DNA of 64,000 nt from Pseudanabaena sp. FACHB-1998 (GCF_014696355.1 NZ_JACJQA010000041.1:43193-107192), one strand, 5' to 3'. Counted from the first letter of the stretch, positions 16,101 to 24,674 are shown. Numbers and translations: made by a program. Notes: generated by a model not told the origin, from the letters alone.

Positions 16101-16181
16101 GTAGCTAGCCCCAAGACCTGTGGCGCACGCGCAGCGTGCGCCACAGGTCTTGGGTTTTTATATTTAATTTTGCCTAGCTAC
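16101..16181. mobile_element. R2 repeat copy with perfect hairpin
   Basis: Ends gtagctagcc and the mirrored ggcaaaattaaatataaaa type sequence; inner palindrome 16110-16154 with arms cccaagacctgtggcgcacg. A second palindrome agagcaatttttaaaattgc lies at 16186-16208. Confidence 0.55.
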
Positions 16182-16233
16182 TTACAGAGCAATTTTTAAA
16201 ATTGCTCTGAATTTTAAGAAGGCACAGGGTGCT

Positions 16234-16821
16234 TTATCTCAAAGAAGTCTCGCCTGTTCTCGTAGAAGCACTATCCGAATTGTAAATACCCCATTCACGG
16301 ATACCGTGACGTTGGAAAATCTCTTCAGCTTGGCGAACTTCTTGATCATTGCCGTCAACCATTACCAAGTAATCTCCTTGGTCTACGCGATCGCTATAGA
16401 CTTTGGCACGGTCTTTAGGAATACCTAAACCTACCAAGCCTCCTACGAGACCACCCGCCGCAGCACCGATCGCACCACCAGTGAGAGTCGTCGCCAAAGC
16501 CGTCGCCGCCGCACCAGCCAACATCACGGGGCCAACTCCAGGAATGGCGACCAGTCCCAAACCTACGAGCAAGCCCGTAAGTCCTCCAGCCGCACCACCT
16601 GAAACAGCGCCTTTCTTAGCGCCTTCATCGGCTTTGTTGTCCAGATCCTTGAGGTTTTCGCCTGTTTGAGCGCCAGACATATCGGAGTTGTTATTGACAT
16701 TGTTGCCAATGATCGAAATTTGATCCATATTGAATCCGCTACTTCTCAATTCACCCAATGCTGATTCAGCTTCGCGGTGAGTCGAAAATGTACCTGTAGC
16801 ACGTCTGTTTTGTCCGATCAT
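16234..16821 (-). CDS. Glycine-zipper stress protein with GSP17M-like ends
   Basis: 195 residues. The N-terminus (GTFSTHREAESALGELRSSG then FNMDQISIIG) and C-terminus (YLVMVDGNDQEVRQAEEIF) together look like the split general-stress-17M fold. Between them lie about 60 residues of glycine/alanine zipper (GAVSGGAAGGLTGLLVGLGL, GGAIGAAAGGLVGGLVGLG) that should form a membrane hairpin. Found widely in cyanobacteria as an unnamed stress protein. Related domains occur at 35761-36261 and 36510-36992. Confidence 0.75.
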   Translation of the reverse strand: MIGQNRRATGTFSTHREAESALGELRSSGFNMDQISIIGNNVNNNSDMSGAQTGENLKDLDNKADEGAKKGAVSGGAAGGLTGLLVGLGLVAIPGVGPVMLAGAAATALATTLTGGAIGAAAGGLVGGLVGLGIPKDRAKVYSDRVDQGDYLVMVDGNDQEVRQAEEIFQRHGIREWGIYNSDSASTRTGETSLR

Positions 16822-16856
16822 AATCTTTTCTCCGTTAATGAATTGATGTTTTGAAG

Positions 16857-16889
16857 AGTATTTCTCTCGCCGAAGGCGAGAGAAATACT
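16857..16889. terminator. Hairpin
   Basis: Stem agtatttctctcgcc / ggcgagagaaatact with loop gaa, between the glycine-zipper gene and the Mn-catalase gene. A similar imperfect one follows at about 16915-16945. Confidence 0.6.
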
Positions 16890-16948
16890 AGTTATTCAGA
16901 AGATGTTTTGAATGGTGTTTTTCCCGCCTTCGGCGGCAGAAACACTAG

Positions 16949-17656
16949 TTACTTAGAAACTGATTTAGATGAATGCTTTAGGGGATCTTCAATGTAATCA
17001 AAGTCAGGCTCTGAATTCCAAGAACCTCTTTCGTCTTTACCACTGCCGTCCGTTGATAGGTTGTAGTAAAGCTTCACAGTTTCGTCAGGTTGAATATTCC
17101 CAAAGAAAGGATCAGTTAACTTGTCGAGAGAATCCAAAGCTTTCATAAACATTTGCGTATGAGAAATCTCTCTAGTCAGCAGGTGATGCAATGTTTTTAA
17201 AGTTCCATCATCCGTGGCGAGTTTAATCAAAGCTTCGTAGGTTTGCCGAGCGCCAGCCTCAGCCGCAATATTAGCTCTGAGGTCACGCACAACATCGCCG
17301 CCTTCATTTAGGTAGTTAGCAGTCCACGCGCTGCCTTGACTATCCAGAAAGTGTGGTCCCATGCCTTTCACAGCAAAAAGAGTGCTTTTATAGGCTTCCG
17401 TTTGATCGACATCCTTAGTATGGATTTCAATCAACTTGCCTACCATTTCTAAATGACCAAACTCTTCAATAGCGATGTCTTGCAACATGTCTTTGATGCC
17501 TGGAAGCTCAATATGAAATGATTGCACCCAGTACTGTAAAGCTGCGGAAAGTTCGCCTGTGGCTCCACCGAATTGTTCTAGTAAGAGTTGTGCAAAACGA
17601 GGATTAGCCTTATCTACTTGAACGGTATGAATGGGATCTTTCTTGTGAAAAAACAT
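16949..17656 (-). CDS. Manganese catalase
   Basis: 235 residues of the non-heme catalase family, which disproportionates hydrogen peroxide at a dimanganese centre in a ferritin-like four-helix bundle. The ligand set is intact: Glu35 (GATGELSAAL), Glu65 and His68 (IEEFGHLE), Glu133 (NIAAEAGARQTYEAL) and His166 (REISHTQMF). The spacing equals that of known members with a shortened middle. No signal peptide; cytoplasmic. It diverges from the LEA-like gene across a 667-bp gap. Together with Dps it gives peroxide defence without heme. Confidence 0.93.
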   Translation of the reverse strand: MFFHKKDPIHTVQVDKANPRFAQLLLEQFGGATGELSAALQYWVQSFHIELPGIKDMLQDIAIEEFGHLEMVGKLIEIHTKDVDQTEAYKSTLFAVKGMGPHFLDSQGSAWTANYLNEGGDVVRDLRANIAAEAGARQTYEALIKLATDDGTLKTLHHLLTREISHTQMFMKALDSLDKLTDPFFGNIQPDETVKLYYNLSTDGSGKDERGSWNSEPDFDYIEDPLKHSSKSVSK

Positions 17657-17978
17657 AATTTGACACTCAATTATTTTGTGTAATTTATGTAGATATAAGG
17701 CTGACTAAGTAAGTAGTCTCAGTTAAATATCAAATCTGAAAATCTATGTCTATGGAAGGAGATAGGTCTTAGATTCGGTTGTTAACTATACTGAGATACT
17801 TAAATATTTAAGCTTGATTCCATTTAATGAGTAGAATATCAATCAGTAATTTACTCATTGCAACTATCTTTACACCTGAATGTCATAAATCGTGTATAGA
17901 CAAATATAAAAAACTGAATGAGTTGCATGAAATGGGTTAAAACTATTTAAATTGTTACAGTAATCACTTTTTTTCTAA

Positions 17979-18074
17979 GTAGGTAGATGCAATTAAATAT
18001 AAAGATCTAAACACTGTAATAGAAGTACAGTATGATTTATAGCTTTTGGGCATGTTTTTAATTATGCCTAATTA
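17979..18074. mobile_element. R2 repeat, decayed copy
   Basis: Terminal inverted similarity between ggtagatgcaattaaatata and the reverse of ttttaattatgcctaattat. The GC hairpin of other copies is lost. Confidence 0.4.
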
Positions 18075-18223
18075 TTTAATAAAAGTGTTTGGATGATTTT
18101 TTAGTAGCGATCGCCAAAAATATAATCAAAAGATATGACGCACATAATAAATACTTTTTAATCTAGTCAAAATTTAGAAGGTTGGAAGATTTTATAGTAA
18201 AGATTTATCTACTTTTAGTGCAA

Positions 18224-18262
18224 TTCACTCAATTTATACATTACCTAACCATGAGATCAAAC
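18224..18262 (+). promoter_or_regulatory. Shared stress motif upstream of LEA-like gene
   Basis: TTCACTCAATTTATACATT, then TAACCATGAGATCAAACA. Nearly the same block occurs at 39013-39052 before the paralogous gene; the word TTATACATT may itself contain a -10-like element. Ends 61 bp before the start codon. Confidence 0.5.
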
Positions 18263-18323
18263 AATCGCCTGTTAGTTTGAATGTTGACTCATGAAACCAC
18301 ACAAAAAACGTTAGGTAAAACAA

Positions 18324-18899
18324 ATGGTTCATATCTTATACAGTGGCAAAGCCAATCATTTTGAGACTCCAGTTACTGCGGTACTAAATAGTATCAAGAA
18401 AGGATTCCTTTTGGCTTGCAGTTTCGCGTTGGTTCTAATGTTACAAGTGACATTCTTTAGTTCTGGGGCGATCGCATCTCCCTTGGCTAATATCTTTGGT
18501 GATCAAGTGGACAAAGTAACGCAAGGTGTCAAAACAGACATGGCGATCGACAAAGCCGCAGGTATTACTAAGGAAATCGGTCGCGATCTTCGCGATGGAA
18601 GAACCGACAAGGTGATTGACAAACTAGCGGACACATCTAAAGACCTTGCCAAAGAAGCAGAAAAACGCGCTAAAGACTTAGCTAAAAATGTGAAAGAAGG
18701 TACCAAGGAAAATCTTGGTAAAGCTAAGGACATGGCTAAGGACGCTAAAGGCAAAGTTAGTGAAGGTGTCGAGAAAACCAAAGAGGTGGTAAACGATGGC
18801 GCTAACGAAGTTAAGAATGGAGCCAAGGGCTTACCCGATCAAGCTGGTAACAAAGTCGATGAAGTTATTGATTCTGCCCAAAACTTCTTAGGACAGTAA
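18324..18899 (+). CDS. Membrane-anchored LEA-like protein (cassette copy 1)
   Basis: 191 residues. A hydrophobic helix (about 30-50, GFLLACSFALVLMLQVTFF) then SSGAIASPLAN resembles an uncleaved or late-cleaved signal. The rest is a Lys/Ala/Asp-rich amphipathic region with 11-residue periodicity (KDLAKNVKEGT, KENLGKAKDMA, KDAKGKVSEGV) as in group-3 LEA proteins, ending in LPDQAGNKVDEVIDSAQNFL. Closely related to 39213-39644, which lacks about 50 residues of the middle repeats. LEA proteins protect membranes and proteins during drying and osmotic shock. A terminator-like hairpin is at 18908-18942. Confidence 0.75.
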   Translation: MVHILYSGKANHFETPVTAVLNSIKKGFLLACSFALVLMLQVTFFSSGAIASPLANIFGDQVDKVTQGVKTDMAIDKAAGITKEIGRDLRDGRTDKVIDKLADTSKDLAKEAEKRAKDLAKNVKEGTKENLGKAKDMAKDAKGKVSEGVEKTKEVVNDGANEVKNGAKGLPDQAGNKVDEVIDSAQNFLGQ

Positions 18900-18907
18900 A
18901 TACAGTA

Positions 18908-18942
18908 AACGAACAGTCATTGCAAGGCGATGACTGTTCGTT
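18908..18942 (+). terminator. Intrinsic terminator after LEA-like gene
   Basis: Stem aacgaacagtcat / atgactgttcgtt with loop tgcaaggcg. No long T-run follows, so termination may be partial, letting the GlsB gene be read through. Confidence 0.5.
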
Positions 18943-18982
18943 CATTCCCCTCAATTTTAAATAGATAAACAGAGAAAAATGT

Positions 18983-19231
18983 ATGGAATTTATTTGGTTT
19001 ATTTTGATCGGACTAGTAGCCGGAGCCTTAGCTGGTCAAATAGTTCGCGGTGGTGGCTTCGGTGTGCTGGGCGATATTATTGTTGGTATTGTCGGCGCAT
19101 TGTTAGGTGGTTTCCTATTTAATACCTTCGGAGTCTCTACAGGTGGTGGCTTAATCGGTAGCTTGTTTGTAGCTACGATTGGCGCAGTGATTCTCCTTTA
19201 CGGTGTCCGTTTAGTTAATAGAACTTCTTAA
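18983..19231 (+). CDS. GlsB/YeaQ/YmgE family stress membrane protein (copy 1)
   Basis: 82 residues made of three hydrophobic, glycine-rich helices: FIWFILIGLVAGALAGQIV, GFGVLGDIIVGIVGALLGGF and IGSLFVATIGAVILLYGVRL, with the family words RGGG and GVSTGGGLIGS. Small inner-membrane stress proteins of this family respond to osmotic or acid stress; mechanism unknown. Almost identical in protein sequence to 39884-40129. Confidence 0.92.
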   Translation: MEFIWFILIGLVAGALAGQIVRGGGFGVLGDIIVGIVGALLGGFLFNTFGVSTGGGLIGSLFVATIGAVILLYGVRLVNRTS

Positions 19232-19439
19232 TTACCCGTTATAGCAATTTTCAAAGGAATATCTGCTCCTTTAAAAATTGCCATTTTACGAAGTTTGGGT
19301 AGATATAACGAGAGCAAAACCCATGTCATATCTATCCGATGGGTAAGTCCTAGAAGTAAGAAAAATACTTTCTATTTCTAGATTTTGTACAAGTTGTAAA
19401 TAGATTTTGTAAATAGATTATTTTAGAGGATAAATAGAA

Positions 19440-19940
19440 ATGAATGATAGAGATGTAAACCCTAGTACGGAAACTGACGCGAACCGTGATCCGATTTCTG
19501 GAGAAACAGGAGCCCATCCTGTAGGGACAGGCGTGGGAGCCGCAGGCGCTGGCACTGTAGGCACAGTTATCGGTGGTGCAGTTGGTGGCCCCGTAGGTGC
19601 AGTAGTTGGTGCGGTGATCGGCTCCGTAGTCGGTGGCTTAGCTGGAAAGAATGTGGCTGAGCAAGCTAATCCTACTTTTGAAGAAAATGATTGGCAACAG
19701 ACTTATACTTCCAGTACCTATGTTGAGCCAGATAAAACCTACGAAGATTATCAACCCGCCTATCGTACTGGCTATGAAGGCTACGATCGCTATGGTCAAG
19801 ATGGTCGGAGTTACAGCGAAGTTGAGACCGATTTGCAACGTGATTATCAGAACAATCACCATGCAGGATTGCCTTGGGAACAAGCTAAACATGCAGTAAA
19901 AGATGCGTGGGATCGAGCGGCTAAGGCAATTCCTCGCTAA
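19440..19940 (+). CDS. Glycine-zipper protein with YxxY-rich tail (copy 1)
   Basis: 166 residues. A polar N-terminus (DPISGETGAHPVGTG) leads to a glycine zipper (GAAGAGTVGTVIGGAVGG, GAVVGAVIGSVVGGLAG, about 36-72), likely a membrane hairpin. The C-terminal half is tyrosine- and acid-rich (YEDYQPAYRTGYEGYDRYG, then WEQAKHAVKDAWDRA). The C-half alone recurs at 25156-25446 and the full protein at 40199-40702. Unnamed stress-associated family; activity unknown. Confidence 0.8.
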   Translation: MNDRDVNPSTETDANRDPISGETGAHPVGTGVGAAGAGTVGTVIGGAVGGPVGAVVGAVIGSVVGGLAGKNVAEQANPTFEENDWQQTYTSSTYVEPDKTYEDYQPAYRTGYEGYDRYGQDGRSYSEVETDLQRDYQNNHHAGLPWEQAKHAVKDAWDRAAKAIPR

Positions 19941-20120
19941 AACCATTTGGTTGACTACTTCCCAATCTGAAGATAAGACATCGTAGAGCGTGAGTTCTAT
20001 TACTTTTTATTTCATAGTGAAGCAAGTTCATCAAGTCGTTCAAGTAGTTGGACATTCAAAAGTCATGATTTTTATAGAGAGAAGTAATTGTCTCTTAACT
20101 ATACATAAGGATTAACATCA

Positions 20121-21158
20121 ATGTCAGTAACACTCGAAGACAACAAACGTACTGCGATCGCGGTCAAATTGGCAGACATGAAAGCAACCCAAAACTTGCT
20201 CATTGCCAATGAAAAAAGTTTGATTTCAGCTTGTCCTGATCGAGAAATCACTAATCGTTTAGAAGGATTTCTCAGGGATGATCAGAAGAACTTAGGCATC
20301 ATCGACAATGTCATTGTTCAGTATGGAATTAAGGCTGAGCCAAACTCGACAATGCAGGTAGAGATCGAAGAAGTCGGGAAGATGATGCAAGACTCCGATC
20401 TATCGTTGTTTGATAAAGTAGCCAAGCATGAGCTTCTTAAACATACTCAGGCAATGGCAGGAGTTCTCGTTCACAAGGCTGGTCAAGTAGTGGGAGCCGA
20501 TATCGCCGTAGCGATCGCCCCTCTCAATGCGGTTAACTTTGAAAATCGTGGACATGAAGAGCAGCTCAAAGGGATTCTAGAATCTCTCAGCACTCTGGAA
20601 CTCACGGGCAAGCCCTCTGACAGTGGGCTGTGGTCAAGAGTCCAAGATACGATCGCCGCTCTGAGTGGCATTGCGGGTAGTCTCATCACTCGCAACGATC
20701 ATGAGGTAAATATCTGTGATGTGATTCGTCTAGATCACGCCAAGGTATACTCTCTGTTTTCTCAGATTGCCGCCACCGACGATCCTCAAAAGCTAGAGGA
20801 ATTTTTCGGTCAAGTCTACCAAGATTTGTGCGCCCACTCTGAAGCCGAAGAGAAGGTTGTCTATCCAATTGTACGTCCCTACTACAATAGCGTTCAAAAG
20901 TTGTATGACGAACAGGCGGAAATGAAGCAAACCCTTGAACGAATCAAGGCGATGAACTGTAATGATACAGTGACCTTTAAAGCTGCGGTAGCGCTTCTAT
21001 CGACAGCCGTAAACGACCATGTGCTAGAAGAGGAGAAAGAAATGTTCCCTCGGATTCGTAGCAGCTTTGGCGACGACCAACAGAAACAACTGGCGACAGA
21101 TTTTCAGACTGCCAAGAGCAAGATTCAAGATCAGCGACTAGTAGCAGCTTCCCAATAG
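20121..21158 (+). CDS. Hemerythrin HHE-domain protein
   Basis: 345 residues. Residues about 195-330 are a hemerythrin-like HHE four-helix bundle with the His/Glu pattern DVIRLDHAKV, CAHSEAEEKVVYP and VNDHVLEEEKEMFP, which binds a diiron site. Residues 1-180 form another helical, ferritin-like domain (LADMKATQNLLIANEKSL, LRDDQKNLGIIDNVI) seen at the front of several cyanobacterial HHE proteins. Possible roles are oxygen, NO or iron sensing or sequestration. Cytoplasmic. It precedes two exported ferritin-like proteins. Confidence 0.85.
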   Translation: MSVTLEDNKRTAIAVKLADMKATQNLLIANEKSLISACPDREITNRLEGFLRDDQKNLGIIDNVIVQYGIKAEPNSTMQVEIEEVGKMMQDSDLSLFDKVAKHELLKHTQAMAGVLVHKAGQVVGADIAVAIAPLNAVNFENRGHEEQLKGILESLSTLELTGKPSDSGLWSRVQDTIAALSGIAGSLITRNDHEVNICDVIRLDHAKVYSLFSQIAATDDPQKLEEFFGQVYQDLCAHSEAEEKVVYPIVRPYYNSVQKLYDEQAEMKQTLERIKAMNCNDTVTFKAAVALLSTAVNDHVLEEEKEMFPRIRSSFGDDQQKQLATDFQTAKSKIQDQRLVAASQ

Positions 21159-21165
21159 ATCTTCT

Positions 21166-21233
21166 AGGACTTGCGCTACCCGATCGGGTTTGGGTGCAAG
21201 TCCTAAAAAGCCTATGGCGTAAGCCATAGGCTT
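21166..21233. repeat. Two adjacent hairpins after the hemerythrin gene
   Basis: First stem aggacttgc / gcaagtcct (21166-21204), second agcctatggc / gccataggct (21209-21233). Possible terminators. Confidence 0.55.
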
Positions 21234-21283
21234 CAGCTTCAGCTACTGCGATTATATCCGTCACTATTTAGGAGAGATTAACT

Positions 21284-22009
21284 ATGATTAGCGAGAAGAT
21301 GCCTTCTACCTCTCGTCGTTCCCTAATCAAATGGGGGATTTATGGAATTGGCGGTATAGCAATTGGGGCTATGCCTCAAGCAATCTCTGCTCAGTCAAAC
21401 ATTGCTGGCAAGATGCTCACCTTTAATGCTAATGATATTGGCATTCTTAACTTTGCTTTGTTATTAGAAGAACTAGAATCTGTTTTTTATGCAGCCGTAG
21501 TTAGTTCGGGCAAAGTTACCAATAGTCGAGAACTTGAATATATAAGATATTTAGGCGCTCAGGAATCTTCCCATGTGAAATTCCTTCGCGATGTTTTAGG
21601 AAATCAAGCTCTATTTGAAACAAAAGATTTAAGTTTTAATGCCTATAGCCTTAATGACATTCTCGGTAACCGCGATCGCATCTTGAATGCTGCCGTTACG
21701 CTCGAAGACTTGGGCGTACATGCCTATAACGGTGCAGGTATGAGTATGACTAATCCCACATTTCTCCTTGCGGCTGGTTCGATTGTCTCTGTTGAAGCTC
21801 GACACTCGGCGGGAATAAGAGCGCTATTGAATAAGCCAACCACGGAACCCGATCGCGATCGCTTAATTAATAATGCCAACCTGAATCCCACTCTCAATCT
21901 ATTTAAAGGTAAGGCTTACGACGAGCTGTATACGCCTAAACAGATTGTAGCGATATTGAGTTCTCTAAAAGTACTTAACAATCCTATTGGCGGCACTCTC
22001 GTTAGCTAG
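21284..22009 (+). CDS. Tat-exported ferritin-like domain protein
   Basis: 241 residues. The N-terminus STSRRSLIKWGIYGIGG is a twin-arginine signal, with cleavage likely after ISAQ. The mature part is a Ferritin_2-type bundle with metal-ligand candidates in ALLLEELESVFYAAV, GAQESSHVKFLRDVLG, AVTLEDLGVHAYNGA and VSVEARHSAGIRAL. Tat export suggests the metal is loaded in the cytoplasm before secretion. Partner of the next gene, which has the same fold with a Sec-type signal. Iron storage or redox function is inferred. Confidence 0.85.
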   Translation: MISEKMPSTSRRSLIKWGIYGIGGIAIGAMPQAISAQSNIAGKMLTFNANDIGILNFALLLEELESVFYAAVVSSGKVTNSRELEYIRYLGAQESSHVKFLRDVLGNQALFETKDLSFNAYSLNDILGNRDRILNAAVTLEDLGVHAYNGAGMSMTNPTFLLAAGSIVSVEARHSAGIRALLNKPTTEPDRDRLINNANLNPTLNLFKGKAYDELYTPKQIVAILSSLKVLNNPIGGTLVS

Positions 22010-22053
22010 ACACCACACTTGTGAATACACTCATACCGAAGGATACCGCCAAT

Positions 22054-23016
22054 ATGATCACTTACCCCCTTACGTTGAGAATGAAACTTAAAATTATTTT
22101 CGATAATTTTAAGAATGTCGCTGATACAGCGTTATTTTCTTTAAAGATTTGCTTTGCTTTTATTCCTTTTCTATGCGGATTTTTATTTTTTAGTCCAATC
22201 CCGTCAGCATACGCTCAGAGTTCAGTTTTAAGCCCTAGACAAGTAGCAGAATATGCGCTTACCTTAGAGAAGTTGGAAGCTGACTTTTATCAACGGGCGG
22301 CAATGGCAGCGATGAATGGAGGATTAGCCTCTGCGCCTCAAATTGCCAAAGATGCGATCGCTTCCTATGGTGAAGACGAAGCCAATCATGTAACCGATCT
22401 GTCCGCCGCCCTACGTTCTATTGGTGGAGATCCTGAAGCAATTAAAATCCCTACAAATCCTAACTACAGTGCGATCTTAGGTCGTGATCCCTTCGCTAAC
22501 CCTAGGGATTTCCTATTGGCTGGGCAATATGTCGAAGATTTGGGCGTAGCTGCCTACAAAGGACAAGTACAGAACTTACTTGCCGCAGGTGATGCTGGCA
22601 AGCCAGTTTTAGCGGCAGCTTTGGCAATTCATAGTGTAGAAGCTCGCCATGCTGCGGGTATCAGATTCTTACGGGAGACTTTACTAGGAGAATCTGTCCG
22701 TCCTTGGATCTCCACTAACGCTAGTAATAGAGAAGTTATCTACAATGAGAATCGCCAAGGTTCTCCGATTCCCTTTAATCAGGATGCTTTTGATGGCTAC
22801 GCCACTAAAGATGAAGTACTAGCATTAGTTACCCCCATCCTAAATTTAACTTCATCCTTTCCTGTTCAACCTATGGAAGAAACCGCTCCAGCGAACACAA
22901 ATGAGCCATCTGCTCCAACCACCACAAATGAGCCATCTGCTCCAGCGAACACAAATGAGCCATCTGCTCCAACCACCACAAATGAGCCATCTGCTCCAGT
23001 ACGCGCATTATGGTAA
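22054..23016 (+). CDS. Sec-exported ferritin-like protein with NEPSAP repeats
   Basis: 320 residues from the ATG at 22054 (AAGGA about ten bases upstream); a GTG at 22021 would add 11 residues. After an N-terminal basic stretch comes a hydrophobic segment (ICFAFIPFLCGFLFF) and a cleavage-like site AYAQ. The bundle has ALTLEKLEADFYQRA, GEDEANHVTDLSAAL, YVEDLGVAAYKG and HSVEARHAAGIRFL. The C-terminus is four 9-residue repeats (NEPSAPTTT alternating with NEPSAPANT), a flexible, possibly surface-exposed tail. Adjacent to the Tat-exported relative (44 nt gap). Confidence 0.85.
   Translation: MITYPLTLRMKLKIIFDNFKNVADTALFSLKICFAFIPFLCGFLFFSPIPSAYAQSSVLSPRQVAEYALTLEKLEADFYQRAAMAAMNGGLASAPQIAKDAIASYGEDEANHVTDLSAALRSIGGDPEAIKIPTNPNYSAILGRDPFANPRDFLLAGQYVEDLGVAAYKGQVQNLLAAGDAGKPVLAAALAIHSVEARHAAGIRFLRETLLGESVRPWISTNASNREVIYNENRQGSPIPFNQDAFDGYATKDEVLALVTPILNLTSSFPVQPMEETAPANTNEPSAPTTTNEPSAPANTNEPSAPTTTNEPSAPVRALW
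22891..22998 (+). repeat. Tandem repeat, 4 x 27 bp (2 x 54 bp)
   Basis: Units gcgaacacaaatgagcc+atctgctcca and accaccacaaatgagcc+atctgctcca alternate exactly. The near-perfect DNA identity points to recent expansion. Confidence 0.9.
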
Positions 23017-23058
23017 GCCCTTGTTTCAATCCCATCTACAAACTGGAAACGTTAACTT

Positions 23059-23829
23059 ATGTCTAATCTAGTTAAAGAAAAGATTACAACCAATCTCGAC
23101 AGAGCCAAGAGCCAAGGCAAGATTCGGGCGGAACATATTCGAGAAATAGTCAAAGATGCAGTTTCTCAAACTGTCGCTGAGCTAAAAGAAGGCTCCGATG
23201 AGATTGGCTTGATTGTCAAAGATGCTATTTCTACAGTAATTGGTGATTTAAAAGCTGATTTAAAGGGAGGCGGAAAGGAAAAGTCAGAAAAAATTACTGC
23301 TTCTATTGAAGGAGCGATCGCAGGAAGTACTCAGCAGCGTCAACAGGCGATCGCCGAGCGACGAGAAAGATTACTGGCGATTCAAATTCAATTGGATCAA
23401 CAGCAGGAACAGTTAGATCGTGAATCCAGCGCCATCATGATGGATATCAAGACCGTGGAATTACCAGATACTGATTCTGAAGAAATTCATCTAGCGGTCA
23501 ATACCTATCAAGAGCATCACGAGTTAGGCATTTTGCAAGAGCAGTACCTCAAACTCAAGTCCCAACTGACAAATCTCGATGAGAAGTTAGCAGATCGTTA
23601 TGGCGATCGCTATCAAGAAATTAAGCAGCAATGGGAAAAAGCAAAAACTTGGTATGACCATAAAAAAGTTGAAGCAGAAGCCAGTGGAGTGATCCCTTTG
23701 CAACAAAAACAGACCGAAATTGAGAACAATTTGGGCGAACTTGGTTCGGTAGTTGCTCGTAAAGAGGAACAGATCAAGCAGAGTTTAAAAGAAATGTGGA
23801 AAGGTAAAGATTCTGTTTCTAAGCGCTAA
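23059..23829 (+). CDS. Coiled-coil protein of unknown function
   Basis: 256 residues. The first 95 residues (AKSQGKIRAEHIREIVKDAV, SDEIGLIVKDAISTVIGDLK) contain two copies of a helical KDA motif. The remainder is long coiled coil (RRERLLAIQIQLDQQQEQLD, EQYLKLKSQLTNLDEKLADR, KQTEIENNLGELGSVVARKE). I do not recognise a named family; similar cyanobacterial proteins are sometimes labelled histidine kinase, which nothing here supports. No signal peptide. In the same run of stress genes. Confidence 0.65.
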   Translation: MSNLVKEKITTNLDRAKSQGKIRAEHIREIVKDAVSQTVAELKEGSDEIGLIVKDAISTVIGDLKADLKGGGKEKSEKITASIEGAIAGSTQQRQQAIAERRERLLAIQIQLDQQQEQLDRESSAIMMDIKTVELPDTDSEEIHLAVNTYQEHHELGILQEQYLKLKSQLTNLDEKLADRYGDRYQEIKQQWEKAKTWYDHKKVEAEASGVIPLQQKQTEIENNLGELGSVVARKEEQIKQSLKEMWKGKDSVSKR

Positions 23830-23839
23830 TTTCAAAACC

Positions 23840-23892
23840 ACGTTTTTTGTAGATGTGGGTGGGCAATGCCCACCCACATCTACAAAAAACGT
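23840..23892. repeat. Perfect palindrome, 53 bp
   Basis: Arms acgttttttgtagatgtggg plus tgggc around aat. An imperfect GC-rich relative follows (about 23896-23938). Confidence 0.7.
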
Positions 23893-23964
23893 ATCGGGGA
23901 TGTGGGGAGCAATGCCTCCCCTACATCTACCAAAAACACTAAATTCCTTACGGAGTAATCAACT

Positions 23965-24132
23965 ATGAAACTAATTCTCGGCATTCTTCTTCCACCCCTT
24001 GGCGTTTTTCTGGCTTACGGATTCAGCCTTACGCTATTAATCAATATTGGGCTAACTCTATTAGGGTGGGTTCCTGGCATTATTCATGCTGTTTGGGCAA
24101 TCTCTAAACAGGGCGAACAGGCAAGTAATTAG
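23965..24132 (+). CDS. YqaE/Pmp3 family membrane protein
   Basis: 55 residues: MKLILGILLPPLGVFLAYGF, then two further hydrophobic segments with LLGWVPGIIHAVWAI. The PPLGV motif in helix 1 and the G-W-P-G-I-I-HA motif in helix 2 are diagnostic of the Pmp3/YqaE family, which helps keep membrane potential under salt and cold stress. A CGGAG ribosome site lies about ten bases before the ATG. Confidence 0.92.
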   Translation: MKLILGILLPPLGVFLAYGFSLTLLINIGLTLLGWVPGIIHAVWAISKQGEQASN

Positions 24133-24191
24133 ATTTGCTTGTTCGCTTTCTCTCTTAACTATCACCTTACTATTACTCGAGGTTAAAAACC

Positions 24192-24548
24192 ATGATTGGA
24201 TATTTTCTGACCATACTAGCGACTGCTTTAGGGCTTCTCATTGTTGATATCATTGTTCCGGGGGTGGATATTTCCAACTTTCCTTCGGCATTACTCGCAG
24301 CGATCGTTATTGGTTTTGTAAATGCTTTCATTAGACCAATTCTGCAAGTCTTATCTCTACCTCTTACTTTCATTACCTTAGGATTGTTTTCATTTATCCT
24401 CAATGGCATATTGCTATGGATAGCATCCATTATCGTTCCAGGATTTACGATGAACGGCTTATTGGCTTTCATCCTTGCTCCTATCGTTCTCTCTTTTTGT
24501 AGTACTTTCTTAAATAAATACTTTGCTGAGAGAAGAGCGGGTAGCTAA
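24192..24548 (+). CDS. Phage-holin-family (4-TM) membrane protein
   Basis: 118 residues with four hydrophobic segments and the family pattern LGLLIVDIIVPGVDI, IVIGFVNAFIRPILQVLSLP and LTFITLGLFSFILNGILLWI. Despite the family name these chromosomal proteins are not phage lysis proteins; they are widespread small inner-membrane proteins of unknown role. Lies in the stress cluster directly after the Pmp3 gene. Confidence 0.88.
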   Translation: MIGYFLTILATALGLLIVDIIVPGVDISNFPSALLAAIVIGFVNAFIRPILQVLSLPLTFITLGLFSFILNGILLWIASIIVPGFTMNGLLAFILAPIVLSFCSTFLNKYFAERRAGS

Positions 24549-24591
24549 GCCTCCTTATTCAGATCAAAAACCAAACCCTTTCAGGGTTTTC

Positions 24592-24624
24592 AAATCAATA
24601 AATGGCTGCGCCATTTATTGATTT
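24592..24624. terminator. Hairpin
   Basis: Stem aaatcaataaatggc / gccatttattgattt, loop tgc. A short one (aaaccct / agggttt) lies just before at 24572-24590. Confidence 0.6.
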
Positions 24625-24674
24625 GGTATAAAAAGTGGATGAAGAGAATTCTCCATTACGATTTTGGAAAATTA

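Larger units (their letters stand above)
17657..18323. other. 667-bp divergent intergenic region
   Basis: AT-rich, no credible gene. It holds a decayed R2 repeat (17979-18074: gtagatgcaattaaatataa at the left, attatgcctaattat at the right) and the shared stress motif for the LEA-like gene (18224-18262). A word AACTCATTCA on the minus strand near 17912-17921 may be a weak motif for Mn catalase. Confidence 0.6.

Noticed and set aside
19998..20075. Copy of the shared stress motif before the hemerythrin gene
   Set aside because: Only scattered words (GTTCATCAAGTCGTTCAAG) match; too weak to list.
24192..24548. Phage lysis module suggested by the holin-family name
   Set aside because: No endolysin or other phage gene nearby; this family is chromosomal and common in stress loci.
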